From assembly GCF_029433855.1 (NCBI RefSeq), contig NZ_JAROAU010000005.1, positions 6,947 to 70,946 on the forward strand: a stretch of 64,000 nucleotides of DNA, given 5' to 3'. Position 1 is the stretch's first letter. Each line of letters opens with the position of its first letter. The notes below the pieces were generated by a model. The model saw only the letters and a program-made list of their open reading frames with translations, ran no database searches and was not told where the DNA came from. Position numbers and translations under genes: made by a program. This DNA is from Candidatus Kosakonia sp. 282A-S69 (GTDB taxonomy: Bacteria; Pseudomonadota; Gammaproteobacteria; Enterobacterales; Enterobacteriaceae). Shown here in pieces: positions 39,912-50,882 of the stretch.

Positions 39912-41108
39912 TTAAGCTGGCGGGTTGTTATGCAGGGTGAGCAGCAGGCCGTCGCGGCGCATCGTTGCGGCCTCTTCAGGCTGGCGCAGACGGTCGAGGC
40001 AGTCAGCGAGCCACGCGTAGTCAAACGCATCGGGGCGCTGTTTCAGCGCGGCGCGAAACGCAATTGTCGCTTCCTGCCACTCGCCATGTTTCATCAGCGA
40101 CTGACCAAGCGTGCTCCATAGCAACGGGCGATCGCCCTGCGTTTTGATCTGCTGGCGCAGCACTTTTTCAACCTGTTCCGGGTTATTGGTTTTCAGGCGT
40201 GGGATCACCAGCACCAGACGATCGTCATACTGCCGTTTCAGACCGTCGAGGATGATCTCCTGCGCGGTGTCGTGATCGTCGCACTCAATTAAGTGCTCCG
40301 CCATTGCCACCTGCAGCGCCACCTGGTGACGCGTTTTACGGCTCTGATTCTTCCACCAGCTCTTCAGACCATCGCTGCCCTGATCGGCGCGAGCCTGATC
40401 CATAATGCCGATCCACGCTTGCTGTTGCAGTATGTCACGGTGCTCTTCATCGCCAACGTTGGCTTTCGCCATTGAAGGAATGATGTCGAGCAGCGATGTC
40501 CACGCGCCGGTGCGAATATAGGCCTGTTCCGCCAGACGCAGCACTTCCGGATGGCGCGGCGCGATCTCCAGCAGTTTATCGACGCCGTGACGCGCAGCAT
40601 GGTTCTCATTGCGCGCCAGTTGCAGGCGAACGCGGGTGATCTCGACCGGGATCGGATCGTTCTCTGCCAGCTCGGCGGCACGCTGAAGATGCTGATTAGC
40701 GCGCATTTCATCGCCGCGCTGCTGTGCGGCTTCCGCTGCCAGCAGATAGTTAACCAGCGGCTGCTCCGCGTGATCGGCATTTTTCGACATCAGCTTCTCA
40801 ACCTGCTGATAATCGCCTTCCGCCAGCTTCAGCAACGCCTGTTCTGTCTGCTTGCGCGCACGACGACGCTTACGGCCCATAAACCAGCCGCGGGTATGCG
40901 CACCGGTACGGAAGATCCGACGCAGCAGCCACTCAAGTGCAAAGAAGACGACCAGCGTCAGCACCAGCATTATCGCCAGACCCGTCACGCTGGTTTCAAT
41001 GTTGTAGTTATCTGTCTGGATCAGCACATAGCCCTGGCGCCCTGCGAGCATTGGGCCAAGCACAATACCGGCAAGAAGCAGTGCAAAGAGCAATAATACT
41101 TTCAGCAT
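39912..41108 (-). CDS. hemY: HemY, heme-biosynthesis-associated TPR membrane protein
   Basis: A 398-aa inner-membrane protein with two N-terminal hydrophobic segments (about residues 1-20 and 42-62) and a C-terminal cytosolic TPR region. It is the last gene of the hemCDXY operon. Its function in protoporphyrin metabolism is not settled; it is not the oxygen-dependent protoporphyrinogen oxidase that shares the name in Bacillus. Confidence 0.94.
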   Translation of the reverse strand: MLKVLLLFALLLAGIVLGPMLAGRQGYVLIQTDNYNIETSVTGLAIMLVLTLVVFFALEWLLRRIFRTGAHTRGWFMGRKRRRARKQTEQALLKLAEGDYQQVEKLMSKNADHAEQPLVNYLLAAEAAQQRGDEMRANQHLQRAAELAENDPIPVEITRVRLQLARNENHAARHGVDKLLEIAPRHPEVLRLAEQAYIRTGAWTSLLDIIPSMAKANVGDEEHRDILQQQAWIGIMDQARADQGSDGLKSWWKNQSRKTRHQVALQVAMAEHLIECDDHDTAQEIILDGLKRQYDDRLVLVIPRLKTNNPEQVEKVLRQQIKTQGDRPLLWSTLGQSLMKHGEWQEATIAFRAALKQRPDAFDYAWLADCLDRLRQPEEAATMRRDGLLLTLHNNPPA

Positions 41109-41110
41109 AA

Positions 41111-42274
41111 TTATTCTCCCTGCGCTGCATCGGCGGGCGCGGATGGCGCCTGATCAGACGTTACAGCGGGTTGCGCGAGCAGGTTGCGCACGCGGGTCTG
41201 CATCAATTTTTCCAGAATAGGCTGGCTCTGGAGCGATTCAGGTAGCTCCATGGCGATAGATTGCTGGCCGAGCTTATCCACCTCTTCGAGAAACGCTTTG
41301 GTGGCCGCATCGTCGGTGTCGTAATAGGCGCGAACCCAGGTCGACACGTTATCCAGCGCCTGTTTGTAGGTCTCTTCCTGATGACGCGGCACGGCCTGTG
41401 CCGCAACCAGCAGGCGCGAACGAATGTTTTCACGCAGATAGACATCCTGATTCGGCGCTAACAGCGGCACGGCGGTCTCATCGCGGCGGCGAATGGTAAT
41501 AAAGCTGTCCATAAAATTCCGCCAGCTTTTCTGCAGATTGACGCGCCACTCGCTGATTGAGCTTGAGAGTTCGCCGCTGTCGGCATCCATCGGCGAATCA
41601 TCATCGTTGTTGTCAGCCAGCCGCAGGTTATCGATCTGATTAGAGAGCTGGTTCAGCTTAAGGATCGCCCCGTCATAATCGACCTGGGTTACGGATGAGA
41701 GAGTGGCGATATCGTCAGTGATGGCGCGGCGCGCAGTAATCAGGCTCGGATCGTTCATATCCGCCAGACTGGCGTCAGCGCTTTTCAGCAACGCGGCTGC
41801 AGTGGTGACATCCTGATCGCTCCACAGCTTACGACCCGCCAGTTTGACGAGGAAATCGGCCTGCGCCAGCTGCCAGGTTTTGGCATCGGAGCCGGAGATG
41901 GTCGCGACTTTCTGTTGCACTTCATCAAGCTGCTTCGCCAGCGCTTCGCTCTGGCGTTTTTCTGCTGCCAGCGCATCCGCTTGCTGTTTAATCACCCCTT
42001 CCAGCTCAGTACGCTGCTTATCCTGCGTCTGTTGCAGCGCGATCAGCTGGTCAGCAATTTCGCCGTTAGTGGTTTGCAGGGTTTTATTTTGATGCTTCAC
42101 CCAGCCATAAAGCCCGGCGCCCGATGCCAGCGCAATAGCGATGGCGATCGCGCTTAGCGCGAGGCTGGTCCTGGTAGCGCGTCTCTTCTTCTCTGCTTTC
42201 TCCGGCGGCGGCGTTACGCCGTCAGCCGCTTTGGTCTCTTCAACCACGGCGGAGGAGTTTTCGTGTTCCGTCAT
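41111..42274 (-). CDS. hemX: HemX, membrane-anchored coiled-coil protein of the hem operon
   Basis: A 387-aa protein. The N-terminal cytosolic acidic segment is followed by one transmembrane helix (about residues 38-58), a periplasmic coiled coil (about 65-130) and a DUF513-type domain. It was once annotated as uroporphyrinogen III methyltransferase, but shows no SAM-methyltransferase motif. It lies 2 bp upstream of hemY. Confidence 0.93.
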   Translation of the reverse strand: MTEHENSSAVVEETKAADGVTPPPEKAEKKRRATRTSLALSAIAIAIALASGAGLYGWVKHQNKTLQTTNGEIADQLIALQQTQDKQRTELEGVIKQQADALAAEKRQSEALAKQLDEVQQKVATISGSDAKTWQLAQADFLVKLAGRKLWSDQDVTTAAALLKSADASLADMNDPSLITARRAITDDIATLSSVTQVDYDGAILKLNQLSNQIDNLRLADNNDDDSPMDADSGELSSSISEWRVNLQKSWRNFMDSFITIRRRDETAVPLLAPNQDVYLRENIRSRLLVAAQAVPRHQEETYKQALDNVSTWVRAYYDTDDAATKAFLEEVDKLGQQSIAMELPESLQSQPILEKLMQTRVRNLLAQPAVTSDQAPSAPADAAQGE

Positions 42275-42295
42275 TATGGCTTCCCATTATGAGAG

Positions 42296-43036
42296 TTATT
42301 GTAATGCGCGAAGCAGCGCATCGTTGTCGGCATTGTCAGCGACCCGAATGTCTTGCCAGCCCAGTTCCCGGGCAAGGTGCGCCAGACGTTCGCTTACCAC
42401 CACCAGGCGGCAACGAAGTAACCAGTTCTCCCGGTACCAGGGAGGAATAAGTGAAAAAAGTTGCTGCAGCATTTCGCCGCTGGTAACCACCAGCGTTGAG
42501 ACACCCCGCGTATGCCAGCGCATCGCTTCTTCTGCACCGTCATAAAATTTTGCATTGCGTTGATAACACTCGCAAAATTCAACCTGTGCGCCGCGCGCGG
42601 TCAACGTTTCCGCCAACAGTTCGCGCCCGCCGTTGCCCCGTAAGATTAGCGCATGCTTGCCCTGAACATCTTGCAATTCAGGTAATTGTAGCAACACTTC
42701 GCTGATTTCCCGGTCGTGAGGGTAGCGCACATCAATGCCGCTAACCGTATGCAGCGCAAGCGCGGTGGTGCGCCCGATAGCAAACCATGCAGGCTCTGTT
42801 GGGAAGGCGATCCCCGCCTGCTGCAAACGGGCGTGCGCGAAGGAGACAGCTTGCTGTGACAGGACAAACGCGAGGTCATTCGCGCCGAGCCTGGCGAGCC
42901 GCTCAGGCAATGAAGGCAGCTCACGACCCGGCGTGAATTCAATCAATGGAAAGCTCCAGGCCACCAAACCCAGCGTGCGCAGTCGGCTCACTAATGCTTC
43001 CCCGGAGGGCGAGGGGCGGGTGACCAGGATACTCAT
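42296..43036 (-). CDS. hemD: Uroporphyrinogen-III synthase
   Basis: A 246-aa two-lobed enzyme that closes and inverts ring D of hydroxymethylbilane. It opens with [20 protein letters not shown] and has the conserved [10 protein letters not shown] region. It overlaps hemC by 4 bp. Confidence 0.95.
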   Translation of the reverse strand: MSILVTRPSPSGEALVSRLRTLGLVAWSFPLIEFTPGRELPSLPERLARLGANDLAFVLSQQAVSFAHARLQQAGIAFPTEPAWFAIGRTTALALHTVSGIDVRYPHDREISEVLLQLPELQDVQGKHALILRGNGGRELLAETLTARGAQVEFCECYQRNAKFYDGAEEAMRWHTRGVSTLVVTSGEMLQQLFSLIPPWYRENWLLRCRLVVVSERLAHLARELGWQDIRVADNADNDALLRALQ

Positions 43037-43974
43037 GCAGGGGCTTCTCCATTGTAAATATCAGCAAGAATGGCACGCGCGCCGTTATCCAGCAGCTCTT
43101 CTGCCAGCGAGATGCCCATCTTTACTGCATCTTCCGGCTGGCCGCGACGCTCACCGCGTATCATCGTCGAACCATCCGGCGCACCAACCAGCCCGCGTAA
43201 CCAGAGTTCGCCGTTAATCAGTTCAGCATAGCTGCCGATCGGCACCTGGCATCCGCCTTCAAGACGGGTATTCATCGCCCGCTCAGCGTTGACGCGAATC
43301 GCGGTCTCATCATGATTCAGCGGCTGCAGCAGTGCACGGGTATGCTCATCGTCGAGGCGGCACTCAACGCCTACCGCGCCCTGACCTACGGCCGGGAGTG
43401 AGATTTCCGGCGGCAGTGCCCAGCGTACGCGATCGCTAAGACCCAGGCGGTTAAGACCGGCGACGGCGAGGATAATTGCATCGTATTCGCCGTTATCGAG
43501 CTTGCTCAGGCGGGTACCCACGTTGCCGCGCAGCGAGCGGATCACCAGATCGGGGCGCAGTGCAGCCAGCTGACACTGGCGACGTAAACTGGAGGTGCCG
43601 ACAATGCTGCCTGCGGGCAGTTCGTCCAGCGACGTATAGCGGTTAGATACAAAGGCATCACGCGGATCGTCGCGTTCGCAAATCGTCACCAGGCCGAGTC
43701 CGTCGGGAAAGTCGACCGGCACATCTTTCATCGAATGCACGGCAATGTCGGCGTAATTTTCGAGCAGCGCTCGCTCAAGCTCTTTGACGAACAGACCTTT
43801 GCCGCCCACTTTCGCCAGCGGCGTATCAAGGATCACATCGCCGCGCGTGACCATCGGTACCAGTTCAACTGTTAACCCTGGATGGCTCGCTTCAAGGCGC
43901 GCTTTTACATAATGTGCCTGCCAGAGCGCAAGCGGGCTTTGCCGTGTGGCAATTCTTAAAACATTGTCTACCAT
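43033..43974 (-). CDS. hemC: Hydroxymethylbilane synthase (porphobilinogen deaminase)
   Basis: A 313-aa enzyme polymerising four porphobilinogens. The dipyrromethane cofactor Cys lies in [13 protein letters not shown], and SLRRQCQL and [19 protein letters not shown] are present. The ATG at 43974 gives the E. coli-like N-terminus ([20 protein letters not shown]); a TTG at 43989 would add five residues. It is divergent from cyaA. Confidence 0.97.
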   Translation of the reverse strand: MVDNVLRIATRQSPLALWQAHYVKARLEASHPGLTVELVPMVTRGDVILDTPLAKVGGKGLFVKELERALLENYADIAVHSMKDVPVDFPDGLGLVTICERDDPRDAFVSNRYTSLDELPAGSIVGTSSLRRQCQLAALRPDLVIRSLRGNVGTRLSKLDNGEYDAIILAVAGLNRLGLSDRVRWALPPEISLPAVGQGAVGVECRLDDEHTRALLQPLNHDETAIRVNAERAMNTRLEGGCQVPIGSYAELINGELWLRGLVGAPDGSTMIRGERRGQPEDAVKMGISLAEELLDNGARAILADIYNGEAPA

Positions 43975-44162
43975 GCTTGATACCGTCAATTTCGTCCGTT
44001 GACCATCCTAACACTGTTGCATTAGGGTGTCAGTGTTCACGGTCGATTGCGGTCTCTGCCCCGCGCAACAGGCGCAGCGCGGGCTGTAATTCGGAATTTA
44101 CAGAGTGCGTTTAATGCTAAACTGGTTTGTAGCGCATCTTTCTTTACGGTCAATGAGCAAGG

Positions 44163-44178
44163 TGTTAGATTGATCACG
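44163..44178 (+). promoter_or_regulatory. CRP site in the cyaA promoter region
   Basis: TGTTA-N6-TCACG is close to the CRP consensus TGTGA-N6-TCACA and sits where E. coli cyaA P2 has its repressing CRP site (feedback of cAMP-CRP on cyclase synthesis). The surrounding 357-bp hemC-cyaA gap holds the promoters of both divergent units and no gene. Confidence 0.8.
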
Positions 44179-44331
44179 TTTTAGACCATTTTTTCGTCTG
44201 TCCTCCCATAACGATAACGACGAAAAAAGGGCAACGGCTACTTTTGGATTCTCTGTCTACGCACCCCTTTTCAAGCTGCAGCCTACAAAACATCAGCATG
44301 AAGGTGTGTATAAAACATCAGGCGATATGTC

Positions 44332-46875
44332 TTGTACCTCTATATTGAGACGCTGAAACAGCGACTGGATGCCATTAATCAACTGCGTGTGGATCGCGCG
44401 CTTGCTGCCATGGGCCCTGCTTTTCAGCAGGTTTACAGTCTGCTGCCGACATTACTGCACTATCACCATCCGCTGATGCCTGGCTACCTTGACGGTAACG
44501 TTCCCAATGGCATTTGCCTCTACACGCCTGATGAAAACCAACTCCACTACCTGAACGAACTTGAGCTGAACCGTGGCCTGCCAGCGCAGAACGCGCCGAC
44601 CGGCGAGCTGCCGATCACCGGCGTCTACTCCATGGGCAGCACCTCTTCGGTTGGGCAGAGCTGCTCTTCAGATCTGGATATCTGGGTCTGTCACCAATCC
44701 TGGCTCGATAACGACGAGCGCCAGCTGCTACAGCGTAAATGCAGCCTGCTTGAGAGCTGGGCGGCCTCCCTTGGCGTGGAAGTGAGCTTCTTCCTGATTG
44801 ATGAAAACCGCTTCCGCCATAATGAAAGCGGCAGCCTCGGCGGCGAAGATTGCGGCTCAACGCAGCACATTTTATTGCTTGATGAGTTCTACCGCACCGC
44901 CGTACGTCTGGCTGGTAAACGTATTCTGTGGAATATGGTGCCAGGCGACGAAGAGGAGAATTACGACGACTACGTCATGACGCTCTATGCCCAGGGCGTG
45001 CTGACCCCAAACGAGTGGCTCGATCTGGGCGGCTTAAGCTCGCTCTCGGCGGAGGAGTATTTTGGCGCCAGCCTGTGGCAGCTCTATAAGAGTATCGACT
45101 CGCCCTATAAAGCGGTGCTGAAAACCCTGCTGCTCGAAGCCTACTCCTGGGAATATCCTAATACCCGCCTGCTGGCGAAAGATATCAAGCAGCGCCTGCA
45201 CGATGGTGAGATCGTCTCATTTGGTCTCGATCACTACTGCATGATGCTTGAGCGCGTAACGCACTATCTTGAAGCCATTGACGATCCAACGCGTCTTGAC
45301 CTTGTGCGTCGATGTTTCTACTTAAAAGTGTGCGAAAAGCTGAGCCGCGAACGCGCCTGCGTCGGCTGGCGTCGCGAAGTGATCACGCAGTTAGTGAAAG
45401 AGTGGGGCTGGGACGAAGCACGCCTCGCGATGCTCGATAACCGCGCCAACTGGAAAATCGATCAGGTGCGCGAAGCGCACAATGAGCTGCTCGATGCGAT
45501 GATGCAGAGCTACCGCAACCTGATCCGCTTTGCCCGCCGTAACAACCTTAGCGTCTCTGCCAGCCCGCAGGATATCGGGGTCTTAACCCGTAAACTCTAC
45601 GCGGCGTTTGAAGCGCTGCCGGGCAAAGTGACGCTGGTGAATCCGCAGATTTCACCGGATCTCTCCGAACCGAATTTAACCTTTATACATGTGCCGCCGG
45701 GTCGCGCCAACCGTACCGGTTGGTATCTCTACAACCGTGCGCCGAACATGGACTCCATCGTCAGCCATCAGCCGCTGGAGTATAACCGTTACCTGAATAA
45801 GCTGGTGGCCTGGGCGTGGTTTAACGGCCTGCTGACGTCGCGTACGCGCCTGTTTATTAAGGGCAACGGCATTGTCGATCTGCCGAAGCTGCAGGAGATG
45901 GTTGCTGATGTCTCGCACCACTTCCCGCTGCGCCTGCCTGCGCCGACGCCGAAAGCGCTCTACAGCCCCTGCGAGATCCGCCATCTGGCGATTATCGTCA
46001 ACCTGGAGTACGACCCGACGGCGGCGTTCCGCAATCAGGTGGTGCACTTTGATTTCCGTAAGCTTGATGTCTTTAGCTTCGGCGAGCAGCAAAACTGCCT
46101 GGTGGGCAGCGTCGATCTGCTCTATCGCAACTCGTGGAACGAAGTGCGTACCCTGCACTTCAACGGCGAGCAGGCGATGATTGAAGCGCTGAAAACCATT
46201 CTCGGCAAAATGCACCAGGATGCCGCGCCGCCGGACAGCGTCGAAGTTTTCTGTTACAGCCAGCATCTGCGTGGGCTGATCCGCACTCGTGTGCAGCAGC
46301 TGGTCTCTGAATGTATTGAGCTGCGCCTCTCGACGACGCGTCACGAAACCGGCCGCTTTAAAGCGCTGCGCGTGGCGGGGCAAACATGGGGCTTGTTCTT
46401 CGAGCGCGTGAACGTCTCGGTGCAGAAGCTGGAAAACGCCATCGAGTTTTATGGCGCGATCTCCCACAACAAGCTGCACGGTTTGTCGGTGCAGGTAGAG
46501 ACCAACCACGTCGAATTACCGGCAGTGGTGGATGGTTTTGCCAGCGAAGGGATTATTCAGTTCTTCTTTGAAGAGGCGGGGGAAGAGGGCTTCAACATCT
46601 ATATTCTGGATGAGAGCAACCGCGCCGAAGTGTATCACCACTGTGAAGGCAGCAAAGAGGAGCTGGTACGCGACGTAAGCCGCTTCTTCTCCTCCTCCCA
46701 CGATCGTTTTACCTACGGCTCAAGCTTTATCAACTTCAACCTGCCGCAGTTCTACCAGATTGTGAATATTGAAGGGCGCGCGCAGGTGATCCCGTTCCGC
46801 AACCAGGCGATCAGCACCGCATCGCCGGCCAATCAGGATAACGCTGCACCGCTGCTGCAGCAGTACTTCTCCTGA
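44332..46875 (+). CDS. cyaA: Class I adenylate cyclase
   Basis: An 847-aa enzyme making cAMP for CRP signalling. The N-terminal catalytic domain has the nucleotidyltransferase signature [18 protein letters not shown], with Gly102-Ser103 and Asp114/Asp116. The C-terminal half is regulatory (response to EIIA-Glc). The start is TTG at 44332 ([20 protein letters not shown]), the rare start conserved in E. coli, which limits translation. Confidence 0.97.
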   Translation: MYLYIETLKQRLDAINQLRVDRALAAMGPAFQQVYSLLPTLLHYHHPLMPGYLDGNVPNGICLYTPDENQLHYLNELELNRGLPAQNAPTGELPITGVYSMGSTSSVGQSCSSDLDIWVCHQSWLDNDERQLLQRKCSLLESWAASLGVEVSFFLIDENRFRHNESGSLGGEDCGSTQHILLLDEFYRTAVRLAGKRILWNMVPGDEEENYDDYVMTLYAQGVLTPNEWLDLGGLSSLSAEEYFGASLWQLYKSIDSPYKAVLKTLLLEAYSWEYPNTRLLAKDIKQRLHDGEIVSFGLDHYCMMLERVTHYLEAIDDPTRLDLVRRCFYLKVCEKLSRERACVGWRREVITQLVKEWGWDEARLAMLDNRANWKIDQVREAHNELLDAMMQSYRNLIRFARRNNLSVSASPQDIGVLTRKLYAAFEALPGKVTLVNPQISPDLSEPNLTFIHVPPGRANRTGWYLYNRAPNMDSIVSHQPLEYNRYLNKLVAWAWFNGLLTSRTRLFIKGNGIVDLPKLQEMVADVSHHFPLRLPAPTPKALYSPCEIRHLAIIVNLEYDPTAAFRNQVVHFDFRKLDVFSFGEQQNCLVGSVDLLYRNSWNEVRTLHFNGEQAMIEALKTILGKMHQDAAPPDSVEVFCYSQHLRGLIRTRVQQLVSECIELRLSTTRHETGRFKALRVAGQTWGLFFERVNVSVQKLENAIEFYGAISHNKLHGLSVQVETNHVELPAVVDGFASEGIIQFFFEEAGEEGFNIYILDESNRAEVYHHCEGSKEELVRDVSRFFSSSHDRFTYGSSFINFNLPQFYQIVNIEGRAQVIPFRNQAISTASPANQDNAAPLLQQYFS

Positions 46876-46880
46876 TGCTG

Positions 46881-46900
46881 CTGCCCGGTCTCCCGGGCAG
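46881..46900. terminator. Hairpin between cyaA and cyaY
   Basis: CTGCCCGG and CCGGGCAG form a perfect 8-bp stem with a 4-nt loop between convergent genes. It has no T-run, so its strength as a terminator is uncertain. Confidence 0.45.
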
Positions 46901-46906
46901 TGCGTC

Positions 46907-47227
46907 TTAGCGGAAGGTCACGCTTTCGCCGGCTTGCTGGCTTGCCGCCTGCTCCAGCAGATCCCAGAAGGTTTCGCCGCTGCGATCGCAGACCCACTCA
47001 TCCCCTTTGAGATTAAAATGGTAACCGCCCTGTTTTGTCGCCAGCCACACCTGGTGCAGCGGCTCCTGACGGTTAATGATGATCTTACTGCCGTTCTCAA
47101 AGCTGAGGGTTAAGACGCCGCCGTTGATTTCACAGTCGATATCGCTATCGCCGTCCCAGTCATCCAGGCGTTCTTCGATGGTGAGCCACAGGCCGTCGGC
47201 GAGGCGATGAAATTCTGAATCGTTCAT
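46907..47227 (-). CDS. cyaY: Frataxin homologue CyaY
   Basis: A 106-aa bacterial frataxin, the same length as in E. coli. It has the acidic N-terminal helix ([14 protein letters not shown]) that binds iron and regulates IscS-driven Fe-S assembly. It converges with cyaA and is divergent from lptM. Confidence 0.96.
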   Translation of the reverse strand: MNDSEFHRLADGLWLTIEERLDDWDGDSDIDCEINGGVLTLSFENGSKIIINRQEPLHQVWLATKQGGYHFNLKGDEWVCDRSGETFWDLLEQAASQQAGESVTFR

Positions 47228-47363
47228 TCTGCTTTCCTGTTTTTTATGATGGCCGCAGTATAACGCGAAACATTTCCCGTTGCCCTAAACGTGCAAACTC
47301 TTGCTTTTGTGTCTTCTCCTGCGATGATAGAGCGCAGTAAGAATGAACTCACAGGCAACGATA

Positions 47364-47567
47364 ATGAAAGATCTGTTTCGCACGCTGGCCGTAGTGCTGA
47401 CTCTGTTCAGCCTGACGGGCTGTGGTCTGAAAGGGCCGCTCTACTTCCCGCCGGCCGATAAAACCGCGCCGCCGCCAACCAAAACGCAGGAGAGCACGAT
47501 TCAGCCTACTATTCCGGATAGTAACGATCGGGGCGATACCGGCTCGCCGACCCAGGTGAATTATTGA
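47364..47567 (+). CDS. lptM: LPS assembly lipoprotein LptM (YifL)
   Basis: A 67-aa lipoprotein. A short hydrophobic signal with lipobox SLTGC places the lipidated cysteine at position 20; the mature N-terminus CGLKGPLYFPPADK is followed by a Pro/Thr-rich tail. LptM stabilises and promotes oxidative maturation of the LptD-LptE LPS translocon. ATG 47364 is chosen over 47343 because it gives the conserved length. It heads the dapF operon. Confidence 0.93.
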   Translation: MKDLFRTLAVVLTLFSLTGCGLKGPLYFPPADKTAPPPTKTQESTIQPTIPDSNDRGDTGSPTQVNY

Positions 47568-47603
47568 CGTTACCGCTCTGTACCCGCGTAAATGGAGTAG
47601 ATA

Positions 47604-48428
47604 ATGCAGTTCTCAAAAATGCATGGCCTTGGCAACGATTTTATGGTCGTCGACGCGGTGACGCAGAATCTCTTTTTCTCCCCGGAGTTGATCCGTCGTC
47701 TGGCGGATCGCCATCTTGGCGTAGGCTTTGACCAGCTGCTGGTGGTTGAGCCTCCTTACGATCCTGAACTCGATTTTCACTACCGTATTTTTAATGCTGA
47801 CGGCAGCGAAGTGGCGCAATGCGGCAACGGCGCGCGCTGTTTCGCCCGCTTTGTGCGTCTGAAAGGTTTAACCAATAAACGTGACATTCGCGTCAGTACG
47901 GCAAATGGGCGTATGGTATTGAGCGTAACGGAAGATGAACTGGTGCGCGTCAATATGGGTGAGCCGAACTTCGAACCGTCGCAGGTGCCGTTTCGCGCCA
48001 ACAAAGCTGAGAAGACCTATATTATGCGCGCGGCGGAACAAACCGTGCTCTGCGGCGTCGTATCGATGGGCAACCCGCACTGTGTTATCCAGGTAGATAG
48101 CGTGGAAAACGCGCCGGTAGAGATGCTGGGGCCGGTGCTGGAGAGCCATGAGCGCTTTCCTGAACGCGCCAATATCGGCTTTATGCAGGTCGTCAAAACC
48201 GATCATATCCGCCTGCGCGTTTTCGAGCGCGGCGCAGGTGAAACGCAGGCGTGCGGAAGCGGTGCCTGCGCAGCCGTTGCCGTCGGCATTCAGCAAGGCT
48301 TGCTGGCGGAAAGCGTTCGTGTGGAGTTACCGGGTGGTCGACTTGATATCGCCTGGAAAGGCCCGGGCCAACCGCTGTACATGACTGGCCCGGCGGCACA
48401 TGTCTATGACGGGTTTATTCATCTATGA
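47604..48428 (+). CDS. dapF: Diaminopimelate epimerase
   Basis: A 274-aa cofactor-independent epimerase interconverting LL- and meso-DAP for lysine and peptidoglycan. It has the paired catalytic cysteines in [12 protein letters not shown] and [16 protein letters not shown]. It overlaps yigA by 4 bp. Confidence 0.97.
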   Translation: MQFSKMHGLGNDFMVVDAVTQNLFFSPELIRRLADRHLGVGFDQLLVVEPPYDPELDFHYRIFNADGSEVAQCGNGARCFARFVRLKGLTNKRDIRVSTANGRMVLSVTEDELVRVNMGEPNFEPSQVPFRANKAEKTYIMRAAEQTVLCGVVSMGNPHCVIQVDSVENAPVEMLGPVLESHERFPERANIGFMQVVKTDHIRLRVFERGAGETQACGSGACAAVAVGIQQGLLAESVRVELPGGRLDIAWKGPGQPLYMTGPAAHVYDGFIHL

Positions 48429-49132
48429 AGCAACCAGGGGAAGAATTGCAGGAGACGCTGACGGAACTGGAAGATCAGACCGTCGCCGACTATTTGGTGC
48501 GCCATCCTGACTTCTTTATCCGTAACGCGCGGCTGGTGGAACAGATGCGCGTGCCGCATGCGGTGCGCGACACGGTTTCTCTGGTGGAGTGGCATATGGC
48601 GCGCTCGCGCAACCACATCAACGCGCTGGAAGAGAACATGACGCTGCTGATGGAGCAGGCGAGCGCTAATGAAGGGCTCTTTTATCGCCTGCTGCGCCTG
48701 CAAAGTCGGCTGGCTTCCGCGCCAAGCCTGGATGAGATGCTGAACCGCCTGCACCGCTGGGCGCGCGATTTGGGGCTGGCGGGCGCCACGGTGCGCCTCT
48801 TTCCGGATCGCTGGCGTCTCGGCGCGCCTTCGCGCTATACCCATCTCTCACTCTCTCGGCAGGCCTTTGAGCCGCTGCGCATTCAGCGCCTTGGTCACCA
48901 GCATCACTATCTGGGATCGCTCAACGGGCCTGAGCTGCTGCTGCTGTTGCCCGAGGCGAAAGCCATCGGTTCAGTCGCGATGTCGCTGATGGGGCAAGAT
49001 GGCTCGCTCGGCGTGGTGCTGTTCAGCAGCCGCGATCCGCACCATTATCAACATGGCCAGGGCACCCAGCTGCTGGAGGAGATCGCGCAGATGCTGCCGG
49101 ATCTGCTTGAGCGCTGGATCGCGCGCGCATGA
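48425..49132 (+). CDS. yigA: DUF484 protein YigA
   Basis: A 235-aa DUF484 (GAF-like) protein with the conserved start [20 protein letters not shown] and a coiled-coil-prone stretch around 55-75. Its function is unknown, though it is always found between dapF and xerC in enterobacteria. It overlaps both by 4 bp. Confidence 0.92.
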   Translation: MKQPGEELQETLTELEDQTVADYLVRHPDFFIRNARLVEQMRVPHAVRDTVSLVEWHMARSRNHINALEENMTLLMEQASANEGLFYRLLRLQSRLASAPSLDEMLNRLHRWARDLGLAGATVRLFPDRWRLGAPSRYTHLSLSRQAFEPLRIQRLGHQHHYLGSLNGPELLLLLPEAKAIGSVAMSLMGQDGSLGVVLFSSRDPHHYQHGQGTQLLEEIAQMLPDLLERWIARA

Positions 49133-50031
49133 CCGCTTCGCCGCTTTTCCCGCTCGTCACCCGCTTTTTGCGTTATCTGGGCGTTGAGCGCCAGCTCAGC
49201 CCGATCACCCTGCGCAACTATCAGCGTCAGCTGGAGACCATTATGGCGATGGCAGACGATCTTGGCCTCAAAAGCTGGCGACAGTGCGATGCTGCGACGG
49301 TGCGCTCGATTGCCACCCGCAGCCGTCGCAAAGGGCTGGGGGCGGCGAGTCTCGCGCTACGGCTCTCCGCCCTGCGCAGCTTCTTCGACTGGCTGGTGAG
49401 CCAGGGCGAGCTGCCTGCCAACCCGGCGAAAGGGGTCTCCGCGCCGAAAGCCGCGCGCCATCTGCCGAAAAATATCGATGTCGATGATGTAAACCGTCTG
49501 CTGGAGATCGACATTAACGATCCGCTGGCGGTGCGCGACCGCGCGATGCTGGAAGTGATGTACGGCGCGGGTCTGCGTCTGTCGGAACTGGTCAATCTCG
49601 ATATCAAACACCTCGATCTGGAGAGCGGCGAAGTGTGGGTGCTCGGTAAAGGCAGCAAAGAGCGCCGCGTGCCGATAGGCCGCAATGCGGTGAGCTGGGT
49701 TGAGCACTGGCTCGATCTGCGCGAGCTGTTTGGCGCGCAGGACGATGCGCTCTTCCTCTCAAAGCTCGGCAAGCGCATCTCGGCGCGCAATGTGCAGAAA
49801 CGGTTTGCTGAATGGGGGATTAAGCAGGGGCTGAATAGCCATGTGCATCCGCATAAACTGCGCCACTCCTTTGCCACCCATATGCTGGAGTCGAGCGGCG
49901 ATCTGCGCGGCGTGCAGGAGCTGCTCGGGCATGCCAATCTCTCCACCACCCAGATCTATACCCATCTTGATTTTCAACACCTTGCTTCGGTCTACGATGC
50001 GGCGCATCCGCGCGCAAAACGGGGGAAATAA
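49129..50031 (+). CDS. xerC: Tyrosine recombinase XerC
   Basis: A 300-aa site-specific recombinase that resolves chromosome dimers at dif with XerD. The catalytic set is complete: Arg150, Lys174, His242, Arg245, His268 and Tyr277 (each two residues beyond the E. coli numbering). The N-terminal SAM-like core-binding domain is at about 10-95. The yigB ATG shares the final A of its stop. Confidence 0.97.
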   Translation: MTASPLFPLVTRFLRYLGVERQLSPITLRNYQRQLETIMAMADDLGLKSWRQCDAATVRSIATRSRRKGLGAASLALRLSALRSFFDWLVSQGELPANPAKGVSAPKAARHLPKNIDVDDVNRLLEIDINDPLAVRDRAMLEVMYGAGLRLSELVNLDIKHLDLESGEVWVLGKGSKERRVPIGRNAVSWVEHWLDLRELFGAQDDALFLSKLGKRISARNVQKRFAEWGIKQGLNSHVHPHKLRHSFATHMLESSGDLRGVQELLGHANLSTTQIYTHLDFQHLASVYDAAHPRAKRGK

Positions 50032-50747
50032 TGCGTTTTTACCGCCCACCAGGCGAGATCTCTGCGATCACCTTCGACCTGGACGATACCCTTTATGACA
50101 ACCGGCTGGTGATCCAGCGAACAGAGCAGGAGTCGCTGGCCTTTTTGCAGGGCTACCATCCGGCGCTCAGCACCCTGGAGAACAGCGAATTCAAGCGTCT
50201 GCGCCAGTCGCTGCGCGAAACTGAGCCGGATATCTATCACGATGTCACCGAGTGGCGGCGACGCGCCGTCGAGCGTGCCATGCTGGATGCCGGCCTGACG
50301 GCAGCAGAGGCCGCGGCCGGTGCAGAAGCCGCAATGGCCAACTTTGCGCACTGGCGCAGCCGCATTGATGTGCCGGACGAGACCCACGACACGCTGGCGA
50401 AGCTGGCGGAAAAGTGGCCGCTGGTGGCGATCACTAACGGCAATGCGCAGCCGGAGCTCTTCGGGCTCGGCGACTATTTTAAATTCGTTCTGCGCGCCGG
50501 GCCGGACGGGCGCTCAAAACCCTTCAGCGATATGTATCACCGCGCCGCTGAGCGTCTTGGCGTGCCGATTGGCAACATCTTGCACGTTGGCGACGATCTC
50601 ACGACCGACGTAGCGGGCGCGATCCGCTGCGGCATGCAGGCTTGCTGGATCAAACCCGAGGGCGCAGATCTCCTGCAAGCCAGCGACAGCCGCCTGTTGC
50701 CGCATATGGAAATTTCGCGGTTGGCATCCCTCACTACGCTGATATAA
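50031..50747 (+). CDS. yigB: HAD phosphatase YigB (FMN/5-amino-6-ribitylaminouracil phosphate phosphatase)
   Basis: A 238-aa HAD-like hydrolase with motif [10 protein letters not shown], motif II AITNGN and motif [12 protein letters not shown]. The E. coli enzyme dephosphorylates FMN and the riboflavin intermediate 5-amino-6-(5-phosphoribitylamino)uracil, and affects persistence. It is the last gene of the dapF operon. Confidence 0.93.
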   Translation: MRFYRPPGEISAITFDLDDTLYDNRLVIQRTEQESLAFLQGYHPALSTLENSEFKRLRQSLRETEPDIYHDVTEWRRRAVERAMLDAGLTAAEAAAGAEAAMANFAHWRSRIDVPDETHDTLAKLAEKWPLVAITNGNAQPELFGLGDYFKFVLRAGPDGRSKPFSDMYHRAAERLGVPIGNILHVGDDLTTDVAGAIRCGMQACWIKPEGADLLQASDSRLLPHMEISRLASLTTLI

Positions 50748-50759
50748 TCACCCATTGTT

Positions 50760-50775
50760 CTGTATAAAATACCAG
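50760..50775 (+). promoter_or_regulatory. LexA box of uvrD
   Basis: CTGTATAAAATACCAG (16 bp) fits CTG-N10-CAG and resembles the known E. coli uvrD SOS box. It lies 108 bp before uvrD. The sequence between them (50776-50882) is GC-rich leader without a gene. Confidence 0.85.
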
Positions 50776-50882
50776 GGTTTTGGTGGCGGGCGCGGCGCGA
50801 ATGCGTCCACGCAAATCGAACCCTGGTAAGCGAAGCGCCCCCGGCGTTTTGTTCAATTCCTGATGACTACGCGACGGTACCT